Part shown: positions 38,963-50,460 of the stretch, piece after piece
Layout: each line of letters begins with the position of its first letter
Position numbering within the stretch: the first letter of the stretch is position 1
Source of the DNA: Chaetoderma sp. LZ-2023a
Lineage: Eukaryota > Mollusca > Caudofoveata > Chaetodermatida > Chaetodermatidae
Length of the DNA: 64,000 nucleotides
NCBI GenBank assembly: GCA_034401795.1
Contig: CM067374.1
Location: 133,880,300-133,944,299 of the forward strand
Reading direction: 5' to 3'
Translations under genes and position numbers: made by a program
The notes under the pieces: model-generated
What the model saw: only the letters and a program-made list of their open reading frames with translations
Databases searched by the model: none
What the model was told of the DNA's origin: nothing

Positions 38963-39053
38963 TTTGAATATTTTGAAACTAATTTGATTGGGAGCTGTTG
39001 CTGCCAATTGCAGCAACATCTCCCAGTCAAATTAGTTTCAAAATATTCAACAG
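38963..39053. repeat. P1 palindrome
   Basis: Full copy: ttgaatattttgaaactaat...gggagctgttgctgcc and its inverse. Confidence 0.85.
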
Positions 39054-40394
39054 AATGTTTATTAAATTGTAAATTCATCAAAATTATACAATTTCACTTA
39101 AATTTTTTACCTTTGTGACCAGACTTACATTATTTTGATTGTGACGTCAGTGAACATGTGACGGATGTATTTGATTATGACATCAGATACCCGAGTGACA
39201 GACTGGATTCCTCCATAGAGAAAGAGTTGTAATATATTCTGACATACTGATCAACAAAAAAAAAAATCACATTTTTTAATTAACTTTTTTAAATGATATT
39301 TTAATTAACTTTTTAACCCTTTAAACACTCAAATTTTTCAAGAAAATCTTAATTTTCTCAGAAAATGTCCATTTGTAGACTGTTTTTGAAAATCTACAAG
39401 CACATCACAGAAGCCATTTTTGACTGATATGAGAATTAAAGGGTTAAGAGACAGAGCTTTAGATACACATACATGACATGCGACTTGTACACCTCCCAAA
39501 ATACTAATTTTAATAAATTCATAAAAAATCAAATCAAAACAACAGATCTTAACAGAAAATAAGACTTTACAAAATAATCTAATTGATACTCAAAACAACA
39601 TTTATATTTCATTTGTAGTGACAACAATTTGTTCAAAATATATCCAGATATATAAATATATAGATAGTATATAAATAAATGTAATTTAGCCAAGTATAAA
39701 AATATGAAAGCAACAAAGCAAAAGCGAAATTAAATAATGTTCTGTTATGTCATCTACTGTACAAAGACATGTAAAACTAAAGTCAAAGTACTCACTAAAG
39801 TAAAGCTAAAACAAAGTAAAATAAACAATAACACGGCTAGCCCCACCGCACATTGCACATCGTATACATCATCAACAAAAATAACATCTCTATTCGATCA
39901 AGATTTAGGCCTAGAAAATTTACCTCTGCTTCGTGATTGTCCATTTATAAGGACAAGAAGACTATTTTTTTAGATTTACCATGAGAATGACCGGCTCATA
40001 GCAATGACCCATATTCGCATCCACATTTTTTTTAACCCTTATCGCCGCAGCAAATGTCAAAATGTTAATTGCTATTATCAATATAAATTGAAATGGTTTT
40101 AAATTTGTCAATAAAATTTAATATTTGTATAAAAAATTACAAAACACTAATGTGACGCTATGTTACTACATACATGAATTTATGGTTATAATTAACTGAC
40201 ATGAATTAGGATTTTTATTTTTATTAATAGCAACATTCTGTTTTGATTTATCAGCGACAATTACCGTTGATCAATAAAATTAATACTTCAATAGATTATT
40301 TATAATGAATATAAATTGCTTAACCCTTCAAAGGATAAATTTGTTCAAAAACATCAAAAATATTTGCTTATTAAAGGTACATTTGCCGGTTAAT

Positions 40395-40480
40395 AGGACT
40401 ACTTTTTAAAATCTACCACTGAAATGACTGGCTCGGAAACCGAGCCAGTCATTTCAGTGGTAAATTTTAAAAAATAGTCC
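40395..40480. repeat. P2 palindrome
   Basis: aggactactttttaaaatct...gaaatgactggctcgg pairs with ccgagccagtcatttc...aatagtcct. Arms about 40 bp, loop of a few bases. Confidence 0.85.
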
Positions 40481-41302
40481 TGTATTCGTCTGCAAAGTGA
40501 CATTTCTGAAGACCACATTAGAGGCCGGTTTCGTCCGGCTTCATCCTGAATGGGTTAATCAAATATATATTAAAATCAAATACTATTATATCGTAATAAC
40601 TGATACTAATTGAGACAATTGTTCCCAGGACAAATGCTTTACTAGACAATTTACCTTGACACATGCACAAATAACAAACATGATAATACAAATTTTTTAT
40701 TTTTTTTATTTTTGACAAAATACATCTAATTTGAGGTGACCTCAAGAAAGTAGAATTCGGTCCACTCAAGTCAAGAATGGAACTGAGGAACCTAAGGATT
40801 TCGGCTGAGGACAAAACACAGTGGGCAAAAGCGGAAAAGGACTGATTGCAGCTGTAGGATGTTTCTACAATTGCAGCCGCAGAATACAGTAATCATACAT
40901 ACATCTAACATAAAACAGCGGGATCTGCTCTTATGCTCAGGTTACCATGCCAACCAAAGGAAAACGAATGATATAATCTAATTATTAATCAACTTTCAGC
41001 CCATCCACTGTCATAATTAAAGGTCTAGTAGACTTTAACCTCCTGCAGCATTGCTTGGATAGTAATCAGGAAGTGAACCTTCCAGTTTATCCATCAATCA
41101 TATGACATCATAATCAACTAGATGATGTGTAGGATGATGTCATAATCAATGATGTCATGAATGCTTAGATAAGTCTGTCATGAATGCTTAACCCTTTCAC
41201 TGACAAATCCCTGAAAAAGTTAATTCTTTATGATATAAAACTTATTCTATTGAACATTTTGAAATTATTTTTCCTGGAAGCCATTGCTTCATAATATTTA
41301 AC

Positions 41303-41718
41303 GCAGGGTTCACACAGCTGGCAGGTTTTCTTATTCAAGGACTTTTCAAGGACTTTCAAGACTAAAGAATTTGGTTTCTCAAGGGCTCAGAACCAGGATC
41401 CAGGACAAAGTGGAAATATGACACTGGCGCAAAAATTTCATACAGTTTACCTTTAGAACCTTTCAAATTACAGTTTGAATTTTGGAACTTACTCGGTTCC
41501 AGATAGATTTTGCCAATCAAATTTTCTTAAATCTTTATTTACATAAGTACGTGAACGTTTTGCAAACAGTAAAAATCACATGGAAGGAAATGTTGATTTT
41601 CAAGGCTTTTCAGATGGATGGGTGAAATTCCAGTACTTTTCAAGACAAATTTCAAGTTCAAGGCTTTTCAAGGCAGATGCCAAAATTCAAGGGCCTTTCA
41701 AGTTTGTACGAACCCTGC
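41303..41718. mobile_element. 416-bp MITE with 3-bp target duplication
   Basis: Begins gcagggttcacacagc and ends ...agtttgtacgaaccctgc, giving the inverted tip GCAGGGTTC. It is flanked by AAC on both sides (41300-41302, 41719-41721), a 3-bp duplication as in PIF/Harbinger-type elements. Inside, ttcaagg-type motifs are repeated near both ends. No transposase. It sits in a P1 repeat. Confidence 0.7.
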
Positions 41719-42299
41719 AACAGTTTTCCTGTATCGGTGCCCTGAAAACGAGATACGGGGAATTCATTGGTGAAACGGTTAATTGATGACGGACTAAGCA
41801 TCGTTGTACGAATTGTATGTCTTTACAATTTAATAGGGAATCTGTTGAATATTTTGGCAGCAACAGAACCCAGTTAAATTAGTTTCAAAATTTTCAACAG
41901 CTTACCTGCAGTTTTCTCAAAATTGATAGTCAGGGAGTTCAGGAATCGATCGATCGATCCCAACACAATGAAGCGTAGGTAGAGCATAGCTAAAGATTGG
42001 CGGGGCATAGCAAAAACTGGATTCATCAATTAGTATCATTGCTGGACAACACACCCTCCCCCACCCATCATGACAGTGAATGCTTCAGATCTAGAGTAGC
42101 AGCAGCTGTATTTGGAGAATAACAGCCGGCAAAATAACCATGACAACCAAAATTATATATTACACGTTTGGAGATAACATCCTTTAACTTCTTGTAAACG
42201 CGAGCGCTTGTGTTAGGGTTACCTTGGCAACTGAGAACGAATGAGATAACAATACACTTATGAAACTGCCTAAAACCAAGAAACCATGCAGACCTCTCC

Positions 42300-42440
42300 A
42301 ATATGATGTCATGGAAACATTCCTTTGATGTAATGGAAACATTCCTTTGATGTCATAGAAACATACCTTTGATGTCATGGAAACTTTGCCTCGATGTCGT
42401 AGAGGTGCTCTTTTGCCCTTCATGTCATTAAAACTCACCT
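42300..42440. repeat. Tandem array, about 26-bp unit, ~5 copies
   Basis: Units like gatgtcatggaaacattcct are repeated with drift. Confidence 0.75.
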
Positions 42441-42621
42441 TTAACATCACTGGAATGGAGGGATCCAATCTGTCACTCAAGTATATGACATCATAATTAA
42501 TGGACACTTCCAGTTTTAGCTATACTCCACCCATCCCTAGTTAAGCTACACTCACGCTTCGCCCATGTTGTGATCGATCAATTCCTGACTATTAATTTCT
42601 AGAAAACGATACAGATAAGCT

Positions 42622-42700
42622 GTTGAATATTTTGAAACTAATTTTACTGGGTGCTGTTGCTGCCTATGTCCAGTCAAATTAGTTTCAAAATATTCAACAG
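42622..42700. repeat. P1 palindrome
   Basis: gttgaatattttgaaactaa ... cagtcaaattagtttcaaaa, preceded by the phrase aaacgatacagataagct. Confidence 0.85.
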
Positions 42701-43129
42701 AATGTTTATTAAATAGTAGACATACAGTTCGTACAACAACACTTAGTCCGTCACCAGTTATGCATTCGTGACATACTTATCTACATCCTTCATGATTATG
42801 ATGTCATCCTATACGTCACGTACTTGATTATGGCATCATATGATGGATGGATAACCTGGCAAGGTAAATTCTGTCACTAGTTAGCCGACATCACACGCAG
42901 TCATCCATCATGAAAATCCAAATGATTGACAATTGAATGAATTATGTCTTTGATGGATTTGAAATTTAGTAAACATTCCGTTGAACATTTTGAAACTAAT
43001 TTGACTGGAAGCACAGCAGTTCATTTAAATTAATTTCAAAGCATACGACAGCCTACGTGTATAGGTACCTTAAAATTTAATTTCTAGGAATTCAGGTTTC
43101 AATGTTTCAAATTGATAAACATGAGTAAA

Positions 43130-43388
43130 AAGTGGGTGGAGCGTAGCTAGAAATGGGCGGGGCATAGCTAGAAATGGGCGGTGCATAGCTAGAAATGGGT
43201 GGGGCATAGCTAGAAATGGGTGGAGCGTAGCTAGAAATGGGCGGGGCATAGCTAGAAATGGGCGGGGCATAGCTAGAAATGGGCGGGGCATAGCTAGAAA
43301 TGGGTGGGGCATAGCTAGAAATGGGTGGGGCATAGCTAGAAATGGGTGGGGCATAGCTAGAAATGGGTGGGGCATAGCTAGAAATGGA
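43130..43388. repeat. 21-bp tandem array, about 12 copies
   Basis: Unit gggcggggcatagctagaaat, with gggtgg and gagcgt variants. Single units accompany P1 palindromes elsewhere, so this is an expansion inside that dispersed repeat. The related array at 56914-57040 is on the other strand. Confidence 0.93.
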
Positions 43389-43921
43389 TTCCTCCATTAC
43401 CATCAGAAGTCATACCAATTTTCTTTTGATATCATCAAAAAGACTTTTCATTGACCCTTTGAAATCGAATTTTTCATTTGAAATAAAATTGTTCTCTTGC
43501 TGTTTTAAAATTGTTTAGCCTAATGAGAAAGCTTTCTGAAGTGGTAGCTAAGGACTCTCGCTAAGAACAATAAAACACTCGCCATAGAAGAACGACTGAT
43601 TGCAGCATCAGGATGTGGTCAAACTACTGCAGCCACAGAAAACCATATATCATCATTATCATGCAAGATATTGGTCATCGGGAGCGAAATAAGCCATTAA
43701 ATTAATGTTCTGAAAAGAAGAAAGTCTTGTTCGAGGGCATGTGGGCAACTTAAGGTTTATACATTATGAATGGATTGATAACTGATATGCTGGGTATAAA
43801 ATATGTTGCAGTTCAGACTATAATTTTCTATTTGTATATATAATCAAAAATATACTTCGTGATGGTTACCACTTTTAGGGTCAAGCCGGCCAAAACCAGC
43901 GTCTGCAGTGGTCTTGAGGAA

Positions 43922-44050
43922 TGTCCATTTGCAGACCAAGAGAAGACCATTTTTGAAAATTTACCAATGGAATGACTGGCTCGATAATCGAGCCAGTCAT
44001 TCCAGTGATAAATTTTTTTTAATTGCCTTATCTTGGCCTGCAAATGGACA
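43922..44050. repeat. P2 palindrome, long form
   Basis: Arms extend from tgtccatttgcagaccaaga through aatgactggctcga to the inverse, ending ggcctgcaaatggaca; roughly 60 bp each with gaps. Confidence 0.8.
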
Positions 44051-44395
44051 CACATTGAGGAAAAATGTCAATTTTTGTGAAAAATCGACCATTAAAGGGT
44101 TAAGTAGAAAGATTAATGAAATTTGATTATTATTTTTTTCATAAATAAATGTGTAAAATCTGTAGATGTTTTCCTAATAAATACTGACAAATTCATATAA
44201 AATTTGTAATTTGAATTTAACTGATTGTATATCCAAGTAAAGCTTTATTAACAAATGTCATCTATTAGCAGTAGCACATAGACCTGAGCAGAATTGTAGA
44301 ATTATTATTGCACAGAATTATTATTAAAGGCTACAAATTATTATTGATCTATAATTATGAATTATTATTATTATCATTATCATTATTACTATGAT

Positions 44396-44396
44396 C

Positions 44397-44440
<44 letters not shown>

Positions 44441-44505
44441 GTTTTTATTATGATCTATAAATTATTATTATTATTTTATTTTTATTATTATTATTAAAAA
44501 AGATG
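44396..44505. repeat. (ATT)n microsatellite
   Basis: Runs of attatt with short interruptions. Confidence 0.9.
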
Positions 44506-44720
44506 AATAAGATGCACAGTTTCCTGTTTACATGACCAACATACAAACAGCTTAGAACTGTGTATGAGAAAGAGTGGCCATTAAGAGCACCATATGTTAA
44601 TTAATAGAAGCATCCATTACAAGCTATGCCACGCCCACTTCTGTCACGGCCTGGAATTGATTTGATACTTGAATTAACATAATCTAAATTCTAAAGTAAC
44701 TATACACTGTCAGGTAAGCT

Positions 44721-44789
44721 CTTGAATATCTTGAAATTAATTTGACTGGTGACTGTTTTAAGTTAAATTAATTTCAAAATATTCAACAG
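44721..44789. repeat. P1 palindrome, diverged
   Basis: cttgaatatcttgaaattaa with the inverse ttaatttcaaaatattcaac. Confidence 0.7.
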
Positions 44790-45231
44790 AATGTTTATTA
44801 AATCTTAAATTCATAAGTAAAAAATTTACAATTTGTTCACATTAGTGACAAATTTGTAAATGCTTGCACACACCTGCATCATTTTGCTTGTGACATCAAT
44901 TAACAAGTGACATATTTGACTATAATGTCATATACTTGATTGACGGATCAGATTCCTCTCTGGTAAATCGACTGAGATATTTCCTGTCATGATTTGTACA
45001 TAAGTGTATATTTTGTAAATATACAGTAATTTCGGCTCACATTGAAACGATTTCTATATTACAAGTTTTCATTAACACCGGAAAATAATTAAATCTGCCT
45101 ATGGAAAGTATATATTCCGGATATTTTGAAAAATCTGCTGGCAATTTTATTAGGGACAATAACACAATCTCTGTTAGCACTTTCACTGACAAATTCCTGA
45201 AAAACTAAGTTCTTTATGATATAAAACTTAT

Positions 45232-45314
45232 CCATTTGAATATTTTAAAATTAATTTAACTGGAAGATGTTGCTGCCTAACTTTCAGTTAAATTAATTTC
45301 AAAATATTCAACAG
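45232..45314. repeat. P1 palindrome, variant
   Basis: ttgaatattttaaaattaat ... ttaatttcaaaatattcaac around a gatgttgctgcc loop. Confidence 0.7.
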
Positions 45315-46295
45315 TCTTACTGTATGCCTTGAAAATGAAATATGGGGAATCTATCGGTGAAAGGGTGAAGGCTTAGAGAAGAACTGGACGTGATAGAAAA
45401 CAGAGAACCACACACAAAAAATGTTTTTTAAAGCACAGATTAACCTTGAGCAGTCAAAATACATGTTTAAATCATATTTATAAACTTTTTTAATTAAATA
45501 AAAATTCCTTTATATAGAAAAGAACAATGCAAATAAACAAATATTATCAGTAACTGACCACTGACAGTATTATAAAGCGCATGATCTGATCGCTGACAGT
45601 ATAATTAAGCGTATGATTGGACCGCCAAGGACTGAGATTGTTGTTGAAACAATGTGTAAACACATATGCATACAGGCACGTACTTTACTCTTGGTAAAAT
45701 GAGGAACCGCATTCAGCTAAATTGTTTTCAAAATATTTATTAATGCCTTATACTTAGCTGGGTTTAATCCTGCTTTCATGAGGGTGGTCATAGACCAGCA
45801 AGCAATACATACCTCACTAAATAGCTCAGATTTATTCCTTTTTAGGATTAGACAAGAATTCACTTGAATATTTTCAAATTAGTCCGTTACAACAGCTTCA
45901 AGTAAAATTAATTAGAAAATATTCAACATAATACCTATATGGTTGTTTTGAAGGTCAGACAAAGGGATGCTTAGTGTCAAACAATAAGTGCGTTAAAAAT
46001 TACCTTACATACAAATACCAAAGGATGATGTTATTTTGACTAAACAACTCAACACAACACGATCCTATAAAACACCACATGAAAAAATCAACAAAAAAAG
46101 TTTTAATGGCACATATATGTTATATTAAAAAGAAATGCTCATGTCAACTGTCAGTTTAAAATTTTTTTTTTTTTACAAAAATCTAAACAATGTAAAAGAA
46201 GTATTTCGGCTTATTTCATGTACCGGTGTTGAGAAGTAGGCATATATAGGAGAGGTGCTGAAATATAAGAGTGAATGCGCTATGGTTTCAATTTA

Positions 46296-46335
46296 GGCAG
46301 ACTGACTGACCGACCGACCGACCGACCGACCGACC
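46296..46335. repeat. (GACC)n microsatellite
   Basis: gactgactgaccgaccgacc and so on. Confidence 0.9.
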
Positions 46336-46760
46336 TACCAACTTATACTATGTGTATTGCAACTAAAAATTGATAATAGATGGTGACTTTGTTCCCATTA
46401 TATGCTAATGTCCGTAAAAAAACAACACTGAAAAAAAATTTTTTTTTTAATTTATCATTTTATAGGGTCAGTCGGATGTGTAATTAAAGGATAACTAATC
46501 TGAACACTATTCAGGTGATCTAATATGCCAGTCATAAACTATGCAGGTAATGTTAATCTTTTCACCATGCCGCTAAAGAAAGATATTCAAGCTTTAGTAG
46601 CTAAATGTTAGTACATTTCTACAGCCTATGATGGCTGTCATGATTTACTTTTCAACCAATCAGAAAAATGCTAGCGTGCCTGCCTCGGGATATAGCTCAG
46701 TCATAGAGGCGCCAGCTATAGCTTGGCAGTGTGGTATAAAAGCAATCATACAGATAAGTG

Positions 46761-46850
46761 GTTGAATATTTTGAAACTAATTTGACTGGAAGTTGTTGCT
46801 GCCATAGGCAGTAACAACTTCCAGTCAAATTAGTTTCAAAATATTCAACG
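46761..46850. repeat. P1 palindrome
   Basis: gttgaatattttgaaactaa...ggaagttgttgctgcc with the complete inverse; arms near 40 bp. Confidence 0.87.
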
Positions 46851-47094
46851 AGATGAATATTACATAATAAAGAATGTATTGCATTGGCACTTACATGACA
46901 TCACACACTATCGCTTGAGGAGACAAAATGGTGGCGATCACTGTTCAACATGTACGCGATATTACAAAGCAGATAATTGTGATAGAGAAACGGGAATGTG
47001 ACAGGATTTGAATGATCTGGAATCTATAAACCATAATCTATCGGTGCAGTTTAACATTTGAGATGAGATTAGCATCGCTTTAAATCACAGAGGC

Positions 47095-47095
<1 letters not shown>

Positions 47096-47139
<44 letters not shown>

Positions 47140-47140
47140 T
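47096..47140. repeat. (AAT)n microsatellite
   Basis: About 15 uninterrupted aat units. Confidence 0.95.
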
Positions 47141-47508
47141 AATGCAGATTTGTTTTATACCATTATGGGACATAAGACTGAGCATGGAACACATTTTTAA
47201 TGCATATACACATATTTCAGTCAAATACGACATGTTTACCCTATTTAATAAAAATTGTGTCATATAATGGAACCAGTAAGAACCCTGTCACCCACGAATC
47301 TTAATTTTAGGACAAAACAGTTTCACTGCTGAATATTGTGAAAATACTTTTGCCAGTTTTCAGTCAAATTACTTTCAAACCATTCTACATATTATTTCTT
47401 ACTTTGTAAATTATCTTTGATATTTCTTTTTTTCGGAATTGAAAGGCTAACAGTTTCACCAATGAGTTCCCCATATCTCATTTTGAAAGCAACAGTTACA
47501 ATAAAACC

Positions 47509-47599
47509 GTTGAATATTTTGAAATTAATTTGACTGAAAGCCGGTGATGCCTTAGGCAGAAATGGCGTCCAGTCAAATTAATTTCAAAATATTTAACAG
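47509..47599. repeat. P1 palindrome
   Basis: gttgaatattttgaaattaa...tgactgaaag with the inverse. Confidence 0.8.
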
Positions 47600-48185
47600 A
47601 ATAAGTCTTATATCATTGCAGGTTTTCTTTAGAAATACTCTTCTTTTGGCCTGCAAATCGAGAATCGTCAACACCAGGGTAGAGGCACTGTAATCATTGT
47701 CTAGTTAAAATCTAGCTGTTTTAAAAATAGTACATTTTTACGCCACAAATTGAGCGCAATCAGGACATATTACAAAAACTGGTTATAACGAATTATGATA
47801 ACATTAAGTGAGTTCAATATACATCAATGCATACGATGATGAAAGATGGTTTTACACAACTGAATAAATAAAAACACAAAATACTACGAGAAATTGCAAA
47901 TAAATCTTGTGAATTGAGTTTTGATATCTGTATTAAGCTTATTCAAAATTGGTCAAGAAAATAAGAGATATAAGATATATAAGATAAATATCATTCTGCA
48001 GGTAACGAGGACTATGTTTGAAGATTTACCACTGGAATTTATTTTTATTTATTTTCAAAAATAGTCTTCTCTTGGCCTGCAAATGACATTCCTAAAAAAT
48101 GCTGCAGAGGCTGTTTTGGCTGACTCAACAATTAACCATTTCACCCTCAAATTTGCTCAAGAAAATTTATATTTGGTCTTAGAAA

Positions 48186-48290
48186 ATGTTCATTGCAGAC
48201 CAAGAAACTATTTAGAAAATTTACCGCTGGAATGACTTCCAGTGGTAAATTTTCAAAAAAAGTCTTCTCTTGGTCTGCAAATCGGCATTT
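48186..48290. repeat. P2 palindrome
   Basis: aaaatttaccgctggaatga / cttccagtggtaaattttca, with ctgcaaat arms outside. A half-copy lies at 48025-48075. Confidence 0.75.
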
Positions 48291-48740
48291 CTTATGACCA
48301 GCGCAGAAAGCGATTTTTTGCTGATATGATTGTTATAGAGTTAAAGGCTAAGATTGTCATATATAATATGTTATTATCGAAACTAGCATTTGAATAACCA
48401 TATTTTGGCGGAAATATAGATGAAAAAATCCTATCGCTATGACAAACTAAATGTGTAAAACTAATATAAATAAAAATGTTAATTTAATTATAATGTTCCT
48501 GCTTCAAGTCATTAAGACTTTGTAAAGCCCTTCAGTTGGTAGCATCCGATTACGCAGATACAGTTACTAATGAGTTTACAGTGATGTCTAAGATTGTCTT
48601 TCCCGAATATGCAATATGTACGGAGGGAGCATTTTCTAGTTATGCTCCACCTACTTTGAAACCTGAATTCTCAGAATCCAAATTTCAAGGTAATGCAGGT
48701 AAGCTGTTGAATATTTTGAAACTAATTTAACTGGGAGAAT

Positions 48741-48960
48741 AAACAAAATCACGGATTTATCTTTTCATGAGAGAGTTGATAATTACCTCCTAAACACTCT
48801 ATGATATTCCCAAAATATCCACTTACACTCAATAATCCCCCAGATTTAAAAAAAAGTAAGGTGCCCCTACTGGCCAGAGAGAAAGATGACAGCCGGGCGG
48901 ATGCCGGCCCCCACCTCCGCGCATGCGCCGACTGACACTTCCTTCCCATAATTTATTGGA
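48741..48960 (-). repeat. E8 3' inverted terminal repeat
   Basis: Inverse of 55385-55582. The NRF-1-like GCGCATGCGC is at 48919-48928. Confidence 0.82.
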
Positions 48961-49012
48961 TGACATAAAGCAACTATAACATGCCTGAAGACCGAGCATC
49001 TGTGGGGTGGAG

Positions 49013-49070
49013 AAATCTGTGATTTCATTTCTTTCACTTCAAGAGATACTTACCTCCTAAACACTCTATG
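49013..49070 (-). repeat. E8 internal complementary region, diverged
   Basis: The + strand reads gtgatttcattt CTT tcacttcaagagatactt, the circle-junction layout, with the central triplet changed from ATT. Confidence 0.7.
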
Positions 49071-49630
49071 ACATTGCCAGAATTCATCAGAGAATTTGGC
49101 AGGAGGGAGGTGAGGTCCAAAAAAACCCGCTCTTCCCTAGGCGAGCCAAGCTCCTTATGCGTAAAAGCACTCACATCTGAATTTGTGTATAAAAACACAA
49201 CCAGGAAAGATAAGACCATTGGCTCAAAACCGATGGGTGAGAGTAATGACCGCCGAGTCATATGCGCTACCCCAACCTCCTTTTGGGACAGCAGGAGCTA
49301 TGACTTCAATGTCCTAAACGCTCTCTACGTACTAGTGCTAAAGTACTAAAGGACATCGAATGAAATGCTTCATTTCATAAACTCTCATGAGAGAACCATA
49401 AAATTACACGACCCATCACCATTATAGAAGGGTAATGTGACATAATTATGTAAACAACACAAGACACAAGACTTACTTAGTAAATCTTTGACTTGGACAT
49501 CATTACCTCGGGGAAGAATGAAAACAATACAAAAGTGGTTGTTCTCATAATTAAATGAACTGTTCAAAAACAGTGAGAAAGCCTTATTTAGAAAAAGAAC
49601 ACCTGATTATCCTTTTGTAGAATCGATAAG
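49071..49630 (-). other. E8 3' untranslated region
   Basis: Corresponds to the E3 3' region (tacgtagagagcgt-like phrase near 49320). Open frames here are short and have no homology. Confidence 0.5.
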
Positions 49631-50460
49631 GCGAGGATTGGTGGTGTCACAGAGATAATGGTCGGTAAAGCTCGACTCACAGTGCCACTGGACTACCGAC
49701 AATGTCATCCACCGGAACCCTGTTAAACAGGGCGGTGGAAGCCACTATGCCTCGGACACCGTGAGCCTTGGCCATGGCAACCTGCTTACCAGAGGCAGAT
49801 TTGTGGCAAAACTGGATGCATTCCACAATCCACCGAGAAAAGGTGTCTTTTGACGCTCGGCCGTGGGGCTCAATATAAGACAACCATAATGAACTAGGGT
49901 CCGTCCACCACGCCTGGGTACGATGCTTGTACCGGCTAAGTGTGCAGACTGGACACCATACCTTTGAACTAGAATCAAATCTAGTTAAAGCTAGTATAAC
50001 AATAGGATGACCTGGGTATTTCAATGACTGAATCTTTGCCATGAACTTAACCCTAGGTAGAAGCTTGAGGCCTTCCCCTGTAACCACAAATGGTCTGGCT
50101 CTGCAGAAAAGACGTGAATTTCACTTCTACGCCTTGCAGAGGCTGCAGCAATAAAAAATACTGATTAAGTGTCAACATTTTCATTGAAAATGGAACTTAG
50201 CGGTTCAAAGGGTTTATCAGCTAGAACTTGAAGCGCTAGAGATAAACGCCAAGACAGAATCACTGGAGAATTTCACGGTCTTAGATTACCTACGCCTTTA
50301 ATTAAAGTATTTAATGAACATACTTCATCACTTCCCCTAACAGCCAAGCAAGGGATAGCTGACATTAAAGCTGACCAGAAGCCAGCAATAGAGATAGGCT
50401 TGAGGCTATAGGCATCATACAGGAGACAGAGGAAACAGCTATTACCTGAATAGATGTATC
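49631..50460 (-). pseudogene. E8 tyrosine recombinase, frameshifted
   Basis: Reading downwards: KIIIFAKWC, then a frameshifted middle, then VTGEGLKLLPRVKFMAKIQS, SRWIVECIQFCHKSASGKQ and AHGVRGIVAS. A frameshift in VDDIVG moves WHCES and the catalytic Tyr (49655-49657) out of frame. The RRRSEIH arginines survive near 50120. Confidence 0.8.

Larger units (their letters stand above)
37458..48737. other. Gene-poor, AT-rich region full of palindromic repeats
   Basis: I see no exon with both coding similarity and splice sites. The region is made of P1 and P2 palindromes, 21-bp and 26-bp arrays, microsatellites and a 416-bp MITE. A tRNA-like A-box (tatagctcagt near 46690) has no matching B-box. Confidence 0.5.

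Noticed and set aside
43070-43403. ORFs with FLAMPHP and SSYAPPI repeats
   Set aside because: Translations of the 21-bp tandem array in two frames.
46687-46745. Possible tRNA or SINE (tatagctcagt)
   Set aside because: Only an A-box-like stretch; no B-box, no cloverleaf pairing and no tail.
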